DNA from: Cardiocondyla obscurior
Lineage: Eukaryota > Arthropoda > Insecta > Hymenoptera > Formicidae
Direction: 5' to 3'
Assembly: GCF_019399895.1 (NCBI RefSeq)
Contig: NC_091864.1
Location: forward strand, 5,682,001-5,746,000
DNA length: 64,000 bases
Shown piece by piece: positions 1-10,449 of this stretch. The number at the start of each line of letters is the position of its first letter. The stretch's first letter is position 1. Under the pieces are notes generated by a model, which saw only the letters and a program-made list of their open reading frames with translations, was not told where the DNA came from and ran no database searches. A program made the translations under genes and the position numbers.

Positions 1-554
1 AGTTTCTTTTTACAAATTAAAAAACAACTCCGATAATTTATATAAATTCAAACAAAGAGTACGAACTGGATTTAATTTTTAGACTATTTCACGTTACATG
101 CATCGCACGTTATCATACGTTATACAAGTAGAGGCGCTGGAATTTGATTCTCACAAAAAAAAGAAAAGAAAAAAAAACGACCTGAGAACTTTGCTGGAGA
201 TCACGTTCAATGCAAAACTAATTGATTCGGTGCAATGGCACTAAATTTAAAGTTAGTAAAATTTGTGTTTTACAAAAGACATAACAAGCTTAACAAATTG
301 CATTGTAAAAAAAAAAGTTTTTTCTCAAATATTAAATTTTATTCGATGAGAAGCATAAATCTTTTTGTTGCTATAAATAAAAAACATAATAATAAACGGC
401 AGGTAGGTTCTACTTGTCGCATGTCGATAACGCACTATTATCGGCGGGCTGCCTTGCCAACTGTGTGCCAACTGTGCTGCAATTTACAGGTTATGTCGGA
501 GCGCGGACGGGAGGTTCGTCGCGCGATTTGTTTGTCGCGCAGCCCCGAAAAAGT
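1..554 (+). promoter_or_regulatory. MTF-1 upstream region and 5' UTR
   Basis: This is AT-rich upstream sequence with no supported gene. A plausible 3' splice site (TTTACAG, AG at 488-489) suggests that the coding exon of MTF-1 begins at 490 and that an untranslated first exon lies further left, perhaps outside the window. An ATG at 493 opens a short upstream frame that ends at 636 and overlaps the MTF-1 start in another frame, so it could dampen translation. No clear TATA box is visible. The assignment is inference from splice-site appearance and position. Confidence 0.4.
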
Positions 555-3500
555 ATGGCGATGTGGGAGAGCGACAAGTTCCAAGGGGACGGAAATGCAG
601 ACTGCATCGGCGGGAATTTCGACAATATCCTGGTGACGCACGATCTGCAGGACTGCCTGGACGACACGTCTCTAGATCTGTCCAGTTTCGAGAAGGTCTA
701 CGAGCAGAGCGCGGTGTTCGATTACGACAAGTACTCTGACGATGATGCTGCTATCAACGAGGGGCTACCTGTCGATGACAACACGGCCGAGTGAGTCCCA
801 GACTGATTTTCAAAAACTCTCTAAAGATCTCACGGAGTTTTTTCACGTATTCTCCCCTCCTGAACCACGTATGCGGTCCCTTTTCATCGTTGGTCGTTCC
901 GAATCGAATCCACGGAGTTTACTTGCACCGTCAATATTTCGTACATCTTCGTCGGTGTTCCTTATCCCCTCCTTATAAGGCTATACGAGCTTCGAAACAA
1001 GAACTTTAGCTCGTAAACCGTTTGGAGAAAATCGCACACAGAATGTATCTTCGATAATTCATCGTCGATATATCTCGTCGTCTGTACTCCCGGAAGTTTT
1101 AAATTTTGGCCGCTACATAACAATTTCAAAATAATCCATATGTCACGTATGCATTGGTACGCGCTTGATAACGATGATAACATCGCAATTTACGTTTATA
1201 AAAGAACGGCGCACAATGCATTTGTAATTATGCACGATTTCTTATTGTTCTATTATTTAAAAATGATATATTATTTGTTACAAATTTAGTTTTTACGATG
1301 CTCACGTATATCGGATGAATTACTCATATTACCTATATTTAACCCACTGGCATAATTTAATAGTAAAATTGGCATATGTGTTTTTGTATTATTTTATATA
1401 TTAAAATAAAAGTATTAAAAGTAATGCATATTTTCGTTTATACAGGCACATCCATCATGTCATTAGTTCAGATGAAGTTTATATGCGAATTCATCAGAAT
1501 CAAAATGAGAAACTACTCGAGGATCACGCAGCCTCTCACGAGACATCCACGATTGAAAATACGGATCCAGATATTAACCAGAAGCACATTAATCGTTACA
1601 ATTGCCAATATGAAGGCTGTGCTAGAACGTATAGTACCATTGGAAATTTACGTACTCATATGAAAACACATAAAGGTAAGTTTTAAAATAATTTTTTACG
1701 AAATATTAATGTATATTGTGGACATTTTTCTAATAGATATTAGACAAAATTAGAAGAGAAAATTTTTTTTATGACAAAATAAAAATGTTTTTAACATATA
1801 ATTTGTTTAAAAAAATATAACTTGATAAAAATAGGTATAAATATATATGAATATAAATTTGCTGTGTATTTTATTCCTTTGTATTCTTGTGTATTTCAAT
1901 TTCAATTTCATTAATATATCATGTTTTATTTATAATTGTGTGACTTATATCATTACTAAAATTACAAAAATCATGCTTTGCATGTTGTGCTTATTTAATG
2001 TGCATTTGTTTTACATGACGTACTAACAAATTGTATGTGCTCTTGTTTTCGCATATTCCATGGATAAAAGAATCCAGGTAAGTTTAAAAGCTACTTTTAT
2101 GTGTTAACACTAGCAATAAAAATATTTTTTACATCTGTCGCATTTGTTATTATTAATTCGTCTATGCTGGCGTAAAGGGTACGCTTTGACCTGCATGGCT
2201 TCCAGATACTGCAAGAGATAGGTAGACCTGCAATCTTTTTATGCGGAAGGAATTCTCAAAACTTTCAGGCGAGTATCGATTTAAATGTGCAGAGCCGAGT
2301 TGTGGCAAGGCCTTTCTCACCTCCTACAGTCTAAAGATCCACATTAGGGTACACACAAAAGTAAAACCATTTGAATGCAACCACAAAGGCTGTGAGAAAG
2401 CATTCAATACCCTTTACAGACTGAGAGCTCACCAAAGACTTCATAGTGGCAACACATTCAACTGCGAAGAGACTGGATGCGTTAAATTCTTCACTACTTT
2501 AAGCGATCTCAAGAAACATATACGTACTCATACTCAAGAAAGACCATATAAGTATGTTTTTCGATTACTTTTTATAGCGTTAAAAACAAAAAAAAGAGAC
2601 GTTACAACCATAATGTTAAACACATCAAACAAATAAACAGAAAAACGTCATAAAACTCTCAGCTAACTTATAAAAATAAATACGCTTTAAATGTTTTACA
2701 AGTATTTCCGATTATCATTTTTTATTTTTATTTTAAGATGCAGAGAAAAGGGTTGCGGAAAGGCTTTTACAGCTTCGCATCATTTAAAAACTCACAAAAG
2801 GACACATACAGGTGAACGACCATACGTTTGTACTTTTGAGAATTGCAAACGACGTTTTACTACTCCTCACAGTTTAAAAAGCCACATAAAAACACATAAG
2901 AAAACTGTTAATAATGAAATGGTAAGTATTAATTATAAAAATAATAAATATTAACGATAAAACCTTATATTAATTATTTAAATTGTAATTTTATCTATTT
3001 TGTAGCAAAAACATGAAGACAATAAAAGTGATGATGTAACTGAGAAACAAAAGAAGTTAAGTCAATTAGAATTAAAACTTATAAAGGTCGCCGCGAGTAA
3101 CACTGCTATACCATCGTACGCCATCATACCAATATCTACAGATCTCACGCAAAGTGATGAAAATATGCCATACGTGCCTCCAAAAGATGCAACAGAACAA
3201 ATAACTTCCACTAATGCAATAGATGCTATTACTCATCACAAGTTGGATTCAAAGCACGGTTATATTTCTACCAAAGATAAGGAAAGTCCGACTAAAATTA
3301 CTGAAGTTGCGCTTCTTGCAACGAATATCGCTTTAAATAATTTTAACGAAGTCAATGTTTTTAATAACAACGAAGACTATAACGAATTTAAAGTATTTAA
3401 TCAAGTGACTGAATCAGATGTGCAGCATGATAATTTAATGGATATAGTTGGCCATCAGGATCATTCGCATAAGTCAGCTTCGTTATCGGAAGCACATAAT

Positions 3501-4574
3501 GACAGTATAGTTAAACCGGATCAATCAATTCCGATAAATTTGGAACAAAAGATTATGCAGGACGGATTGCAAAACGCAATAGCACACATTTCCGAAGGAA
3601 CAAGTTTCACAAATAATGTGAAACAATATAAAAACGAATCCATTACTACTTCTGAGAACGTAGTATACACAAATCGGTCAAATACAGACAATGTATCTGG
3701 TAACAACAATACGTTGTATAGTGCTAACTGTATTACTAGTCATATTACTGATATTATAAGTTCCTCGAACGAAGCCCACCTTTTTGACAGCGAAATGGAT
3801 ACTCTCTCGTTTATTAATGATGCAAATTTACAAAATGAGTCTCTTATCGCGACTTCAAATGACTTGCATGCGAATGTTGTTGCAAATGCTCGATCTGAAG
3901 CCCTTGAACTCGCGATAGCGACAGAAGAAGAATTACCTTCCTCTTGGATAGATGTGATGGCATTGGCAACTGCACCTGCATTGAGAGCACAATCTTGGTC
4001 GGAATTGAATGCTTTTCCTACAGTTCATTCTTTAGTAGATCTAATAGGTCCAGAGCCTTATCCGCTAGAAATAGAGACTCAATTATCATCTATGGAAAAC
4101 TTAAAAAATATTGACGCGATAAACTCGCAACATAATTCAACAAACGTTGATATTGCACAATCCCAAAAAATTACAGAACATGAGCATAAAACAAGTAACG
4201 TAAAGAGCAAGGAGAGGAATATTTTACAGGAGATCACAGCAGATGCTGATATATGTAAATGTGTTGATTGTAAATGCGATAATTTACAAAATTGTCAAAA
4301 TTGTATAAACAATCCGGTTACAGAAGTTACGCGAAAAGACACGGTACAAATCGTAAATGATTTTATGTCATCTTTGCAACATAAATGTTCCTGCAACACC
4401 GAGTCCGGTGGTTGTGATTCTTGCTGTGTTATAATCTGTTTAAAGACGCTGCAGCAGCTACAGAAAATATTTAGCAACTGTTGTAAGAATACTAGCCACG
4501 CTAGTACAAACGCATGTTGTAGAGAAAAGTCGTTACCATCTTTGATAAAATGTCAACTAGCTAAGAATCAGTAA
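555..4574 (+). CDS. MTF-1: Metal-responsive transcription factor 1 (MTF-1), five coding exons
   Basis: This zinc-finger transcription factor binds metal response elements and activates metallothionein and metal-transport genes on zinc, cadmium or copper stress. Coding exons are 555-790, 1446-1675, 2269-2551, 2738-2921 and 3006-4574, all with GT-AG introns and consistent phases, giving 833 residues. Six C2H2 fingers lie at about residues 130-305. They contain MTF-1 hallmarks: YSTIGNLRTH in finger 1, AFLTSYSLKIH in finger 2, AFNTLYRLRAHQRLH in finger 3, FFTTLSDLKKHIRTH in finger 4 and TASHHLKTH in finger 5. The N-terminus is acidic. The C-terminal half is Asn/Ser-rich with a hydrophobic patch (SSWIDVMALATAPALRAQSW). 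Two cysteine clusters follow at about 728-744 and 772-785. The start at 555 is the first ATG of the acidic frame; 561 is a possible alternative. Length is close to the fly protein. Confidence 0.95.
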
Positions 4575-5920
4575 TTCACAAATATTCTTTATTAATTTTC
4601 AACTAGTCACGCAGAAAATAATATCTCTATGCTAATCACCAAAAAGATTTGTGATTTTACGTCCAATAGCTTTAAATATAGGCAATTTTTACCTTTTGAA
4701 TATTTTATCTAGGACGAATCGAGAATATATGACTGTACATACATTGTGCTTTATCTGATAAAGCTTATTAAGAGATTTAACATATTCTATGTAACGTATT
4801 CAATTATTTTGTGCCAAATATTTATAGACTAAAAATGTATTGATACAAAATTACTGTTGCATATTTTATATTAACAATGAAAAAATTTAATTTAAAAATA
4901 ATTATTTACAGACGTAAATTAAAAAGAAAATTGACGATACTACACATGCAAAAATGCATAATATTAAAGTATTTTTTTAGATAAATAAGGTATATATATT
5001 GACATGAACAAATAATTTTTATAAATATATCCAATTTCATAATTTTTGTGCAAATAAAAATAAATAACTAAAATATTTGTTCATATATCTGAATCGCAAA
5101 TATGCTGTTTCTTATATAATTGCTTTATAATATTGCTGAAAAACTTGTCACAAATTTAAGTGTTAAAATTATGTACAGCATTAATGATATCCCTTTTTTA
5201 TTTTTATTTATAGTATATATAAATACAAAAATGTAATAATAGTTCTACGTTTAAAAATGTTATTTATTTAACTTTTAAATGTACGTTCCCAGAGAGATCA
5301 TAACGTTAACCCTAGGAATATTACTCTTACTTTATTGCTGTTTATATATCTTTCTGAAAAAGCCTTTTGCTATTGCACGTTTAATAAAAAAAAGAACTTA
5401 ATATTTCCTTATTTAATCACGAAGTGCCAAATACTTATAAACATCCAAAGTATTCGTAATGTTACTGTTGTAACGTTACTAAGATACTAAGGTTTAAGTT
5501 TTAATTAGATTTTAGTGTTTTATGTTGCATTATTATGAATAGATTGGAGAGAAATATTAGCTTTTAACAATTTTAGAGTGGAAATTTTTATGGCTGTTAC
5601 AAGTACTTGCAATAAAATCATTGTACCTAAATAGCTTGTAAATAGCATATTTATTATGTTGTTAATGAACAAATATGAAAACTAACTCAATAAAGACTAT
5701 GACAACTATCTTCTATATTTTATTTCTTTTCGTATCTGTATTAATTTTAATATTAAATAAAATTTGGCACAATGTCTGTAATTAAATTAATGTACATAAT
5801 TTAACATATTTTTATTGTTATATGGTTATACAACAATTTTATGACAAGAATGTGTCTCATGCTAACCAGTAGTGTGTTGAAATCTATATGTATATACATA
5901 TAATTTTATATTTATAATAT
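4575..5920. other. Convergent 3' regions of MTF-1 and ATPsyndelta
   Basis: This AT-rich stretch has no coding potential and separates two genes that end toward each other. A plus-strand AATAAA at 5689-5694 could serve MTF-1, which would give it a 3' UTR of about 1.1 kb; other AT-rich candidates lie nearer the stop. A minus-strand AATAAA (TTTATT at 5811-5816) lies about 105 bases beyond the ATPsyndelta stop and is a good candidate for that gene. The poly(A) assignments are inferred from hexamers only. Confidence 0.5.
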
Positions 5921-6553
5921 TTATTGTGTAGCTTGCACAAGAGCCTCAGCAACTTCCACAGCAATACCTGCTTCAGCTTTATCTACATCTGATGATGCTG
6001 AAGAAAGCTGTTGTTGAGCTTTACTAAGAATATCCCTTGCTGCCGAGTTATCAAGACTTTCTACTGGATGGGCTTCCTCTGCCAGAATCTACAGGTGAAT
6101 AACAAGCTGCTTTATAATCTAATAATAACAAAGTAATTTATACTTTATTGCTGAAAAATATTGTAACATACCTGTACACTGTTGTCATCATTAATGGTAA
6201 CCGTACCAGAGGAGACAAAAATTTTCTTGGTTGAACCATTGTCCTCATAAACCGTAACTACTCCAGGTTTCAAAACTGCTAATGTAGGCACATGTTTTGG
6301 TAGAATGCCAAAAGCACCAGAAAAGGAGGGTACATCAACTTGCTTAATCACAGCTTGGTCGTAGAATACCTGACGAGAGAGCACATTAAACGGGCAATTG
6401 TATCTTGTCATTTAGTATTTTCAGTCCACGTACCTGATTAGCGCCAGCAAATGTAAACTTCATTTGATCGCTAGCCGCAGCGTCAGCATAGGTTCTCCTC
6501 TGACTACGGACACACCTCAAGAAAGGGCGAAACGTACGAGCGAGGTTGGACAT
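5921..6553 (-). CDS. ATPsyndelta: ATP synthase F1 subunit delta, mitochondrial
   Basis: This is a subunit of the central stalk of mitochondrial F1Fo ATP synthase, homologous to the bacterial epsilon subunit; it couples proton-driven c-ring rotation to ATP synthesis in the matrix. Exons on the minus strand are 6553-6434 (40 codons), 6369-6172 (66 codons) and 6088-5921 (55 codons plus stop), giving 161 residues against about 168 in vertebrates. The first about 22 residues (MSNLARTFRPFLRCVRSQRR) form a basic import presequence. The beta-sandwich domain is obvious: FDQ-type start FYDQAVIKQVDVPSFSGAFG, then ILPKHVPTLAVLKPGVV. The C-terminal helical hairpin follows (ILAEEAHPVESLD, then an Ala/Gln-rich helix). 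Splice phases are all zero. It is a single-copy housekeeping gene, tail-to-tail with MTF-1. Confidence 0.97.
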
Positions 6554-7286
6554 TTCGGCACACTGAAAACAATTAATCTTTTATCTCAGAAAAAGAAATG
6601 TAGTTAATATTAGTGACAACGGCGGGGTTGTTACATCACAAGTATGGGACACTACGTGTAACCTTGCATCTCGCGCTTTCGTGAGACGACGTTGCGAACG
6701 CGAGCTGAAATTTATACGCGAGATCACGTTGATCGTTTGTAATAAAATTATTGCGCTCACCTTGTTACGATCACTTGTATCTGAGCTTTAAAATCTTCCA
6801 GGTATCACAAAAGCATATACGTGAGTGCAGATCCTCTGGCGACTCGGATCGACCGCGCGTATCAAAGCGATCAATGCAGAGGTTCGAGCCGTCCGACGCA
6901 GATGTCGTTGACTTCGCTTTGAAGTGCGGTAGTTACACTTTCCGGCTGTTGCAGCCGGGCTGCACCATCTACTTCTCAAGCACTTTCGAATACAACCTGC
7001 ACGACGTTCGTTGAACGTTGAACTCGGTGCGTCGAAGAAAGGATTTTGCTGGTCAATATGAGAAGTAAATAGGTATTTCAAAGATCTCTACGTTCTCCAA
7101 TATTAGCACTGTTGTGGATTTGCAATAATTTGTAAGAAAACTTGCTTTTCTGCTTTCAGCGCCTGTCGCACACCGACGTAGTGAGAAGTGCAACGGTCCA
7201 ACGGTACAACGGTTGATGGTGAGTAAATTTAAAATTGTTTTATGATTAATTAGAGACTTATATGTTGCTATTAATTGTGTATATCA
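6554..7286. other. Intergenic region with ATPsyndelta promoter and a possible divergent plus-strand transcript
   Basis: The minus-strand ATPsyndelta promoter must lie in the left part, a short CpG-rich block at about 6640-6740. On the plus strand there is an exon-like layout: a donor at about 7025 (CTCG|GTGCGT), a good acceptor at 7158-7159 (CTGCTTTCAG) and a strong donor at 7219 (ATG|GTGAGT). These define a 59-base exon at 7160-7218 that ends in ATG. This resembles the 5' untranslated exons of a divergent gene or noncoding RNA. I found no convincing next coding exon. Confidence 0.35.
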
Positions 7287-7950
7287 TTTTTCTTGAATCT
7301 GTTTTGATTTATCTGTTACGATAGTACGAAAAATTTGATAGAAAATCCATAATATTCAATATTTCGCGACAATTCCATTAAGTAAGCTTCGTGCGATCGT
7401 AGCGATTTTTGCAGGATATAATTCTTTTACAATGCGTATAAAGTATTGTTTGCAACGCAATATTTATGTTAATGAACGGAAAACGACACAAGAAAATAAT
7501 ATATTTAAGGAAGGAGTTCAGGATGCATGTAAATTTTTGTTTTTAGCAACAATTATTTTTTGTAATAAAATATTACACTGGGCTTAACTATTTATATTTA
7601 AGTAAATAATTTTTAACATGCACTTTTCTTAAATTTGTTTTGATATATTTGTTACGATAATATAAAAAATTTGATAGAAAATCCATAATATTCAATATTT
7701 CGCGACAATTCCATTAAGTAAGCTTCGTGCGATCGTAGCGATTTTTGCAGGATGTAATTCTTTTACGATGTGTATAAAGTATTGTTTGCAACAATATTTA
7801 TGTTAACAAACGTTTAACGACGCAAGAAAATAATATATTATAGAAAGAGTTCAGAATTAATGTAAATTTTTATTCTTAACAACAACAATCTTATAATAAG
7901 ATACACTGGTTTTTGGCTATTCACATTTAAATAGAGAAATTTTTAACATG
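7287..7950. repeat. 336-bp tandem duplication (two copies)
   Basis: Two consecutive copies are visible, about 7287-7622 and 7623-7950. Identical landmarks are offset by exactly 336 bases: GTTACG at 7315 and 7651, and AGTAAGCTT at 7381 and 7717. A core of about 100 bases, from GATAGAAAATCCATAATATT to the GATTTTTGCAGGAT motif, is almost unchanged between copies, while the flanks have drifted with small indels. The start motif TTTTTAACATGCAC recurs once more near 7940, so a third unit may have been lost. There is no open frame across the copies. The unequal conservation suggests either recent gene conversion or constraint on the core. Confidence 0.9.
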
Positions 7951-8249
7951 CACATAAAGCTATATCTATAAAGTGCTTTATAGTTTCAATTATGTTAGAA
8001 AAATACATTTATAAATATTTAGACATACTATAGAATATTATTTCTTGACTAGTTTCAAAATAATGTACTTGGGTTTTTAACATCACAATATTTTAAATTA
8101 ATTTAGAGTTAGAGAAAAATTTCATTGTATACGATTATTGATTCTTCTCCAAATAATCTGTTTATCACAGACAGTGAGATTTTTCAGCATTGAGAGGTAG
8201 AGCTTAATCGCTCATTGAAGATTACAAGAAATTGTAAAATTCCATGATT

Positions 8250-10449
8250 TTAATTACCATCACTGAGTACGATATTTGAAACATTGGTGTCATTCTTTTC
8301 AGAGTGCCAGGAATTGATGTGTCTTTCTAGATCCCTTCTTCGGACTAGAACTTTGTCACATATGTTGCACTTATAACGACTGTCGTTTGTCGCGTGCAAT
8401 CTCACATGTTTATTAAGATTACTGGGATCTCCAAATCTGTGCTGACAAAAATCACACTTCAGAGGCTTGTAGCCCGTATGCGTCCGGATGTGTATCCGCA
8501 ATCCATACTTTCTTGAATATATCTTGTCACAAAATATACACCTATATCCAGCACCACATTTGCCCATATCGCTGGCAAGTGTTTCTACTTCTGCTGGATC
8601 TTTTTTTCTTGATTCCGCTTGTATGCTGGAATGTATTTCATACGGTATAAAACTGTGCCTGTAGACATCTTGACGCATTAGGGCTTCATATGGTCTCAAT
8701 GCCAAATAACGATTTCTTTCTAAGTTCTCAATGGGTGATTCGTAGGTTGACGTGCTCGGCAAGATCTCTACCGACGAGGACTTTGTTGAAGAATATGGAG
8801 GTACTGGTGACGGCCCGTTTGAAGATACGGACGATAATTGATTTGACGAGCATGGTGAATCGTTTCTCACCGAACGGCTAGTGATGTCAGTTGTTGTTTG
8901 CACTGGATATGATGAAATGCCGATCGGTAATGTTATTGGCTTTGGAACGGACAAAGGTTTCAACTCAAATGTGAAGCTTCTTCCTGGATGACTTAAGGAC
9001 AGATCCGTCGTCGAAAAATTAATAATCTTATTCGCCAAGAGCATCCAGATGTAACTGTTGTCCATTCGATTGCAATCCAACGCCAAATGCAACTTTAGAG
9101 GATTCGGATAGTCAAAGCAGCTGTTGCAATTGTGACATGTATAAACTTGACCTACAATAGAGATATTATACAATAGAGATGACGTATAATTCAGATATCG
9201 TTTATAAAGGTAAATTTTATATTTATCGAACATTATAAAACGCTATATTTCTTCTGTTTTGTATATATACGTTTTTATATCAATTATATATATAATTTTT
9301 TTTGTTTTTTTTTAGATTGAATCGTTGAGTGTTTCTTTCGAGAGTGTCGTCATGTTCAAATAAAAAATTTTAATCTATAATTAGTTTGCACGCGTTTTTA
9401 AAAGTATCGCAGTGTGCAAGAAAGAACGATATTGCCTGACGTTCTGAGAGGAGGAGCAGGCTTTGGAGAAGCATCGGGCTTCGGTGGAGCAACCCTGGAG
9501 TGAGTATTTTTTCTTATATTACATATTACATATATTTAATTGGGCGTCCCTTTAATTCAAATTTGTTTTGTTTTAGTATCGTCGCAGATACGTGCTTGCG
9601 AAACTCCACTATTGCGGTTCTGTGAGTCAATAGTATTTTTTACAGCTTTATGGGGAATCGTACTTTATATGTGGAATTCTTAAATTAATTAATTATTATT
9701 ATAAAAATATATATTTGAAGAACTTTTCAAAATTCTTACCTTGAATGTTGCAATTTATTGGTGTTAAAAATGGAATGTTCAACATAGTCAAAATAGAATC
9801 TTCAAACCACATTAATAACGGTTCCCCTGTTGCTATGCTTTTTATTGCTTTCAATATGAGTCCACCATTGTTAATAGTGAGTAAAACATTGTAATTTTGG
9901 AAATCAGTCGCCAAGGTGATGAGTTTCAACCAACAGGGTGGGCTTATAGATTCATTGAGACAATGAAGACGACCGCCGATGTCAATTATTTCAATAACAT
10001 TCTACAACATTAAAATTAATAAGTTTTAAAATAAAAATTAAATTATGTATTTTATATTCTAACGTGAGATAGGAATCGTTTTATTGCAAACGTTGAACGT
10101 GTGGAAGTATAATGTCATTAAAAAGAAAACTCATGATAGAAATTTTTTTTTTAATCAGATAACATGACATTTTTGTAAAAGTTTGTGTATTACGTACATG
10201 TTGAACGATTGATGTATTTCCTTCAGTTAACGTATTGACGTGGATTATTTCTGTCGTAGAGTTTTCTTGAAGAGGTCCAGCGGATCGAACGAGCGGTATG
10301 CTCACGAAGAAGTTGGGCCTTCCAATCATAGATAAATTTACTTGTGCTAAATATTTTTGTATTTGATATCTATAAGATAAGTTAGTTTTTTCTGGTTCTT
10401 CGTTTCTTCTTGTTATAGCTTCGTGCTTCGAGGTTACAGGATACATCAC
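8250..10449 (-). CDS. Prdm13: PR domain zinc finger protein 13
   Basis: This is a transcriptional regulator of the PRDM family; PRDM13 controls neuronal subtype choice in vertebrate spinal cord and retina. Minus-strand exons are 10449-10198 (84 codons), 10001-9740 and 9151-8250, joined in phase to give 471 residues. The PR/SET-like region spans roughly residues 30-165, ending in IATGEPLLMWFEDSILTML, the counterpart of the GEELxxWYSNSLAQWF segment in the family. A first C2H2 finger with the PRDM13 signature YPNPLKLHLALDC lies at about 177-197. A Ser/Pro-rich linker follows. Three C-terminal fingers lie at about 376-454, with RKYGLRIHIRTHTGYKPLKC, FGDPSNLNKHVRLH and VLVRRRDLERH. An in-frame stop precedes the first ATG. 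It is shorter than vertebrate PRDM13 because the linker is short. Confidence 0.94.
9413..9621 (+). ncRNA. Exon-like segments antisense to the second Prdm13 intron
   Basis: Within the minus-strand Prdm13 intron 9152-9739, the plus strand shows an exon-like block 9413-9499 (acceptor ATCGCAG, donor GGA|GTGAGT). A second, 45-base block lies at 9577-9621 (acceptor GTTTTAG, donor TCT|GTGAGT). One frame stays open through both blocks (ILPDVLRGGAGFGEASGFGG and onward). No family is recognised and no start codon is assigned, so it may be noncoding or chance. It could belong with the plus-strand exon at 7160-7218. Confidence 0.25.
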
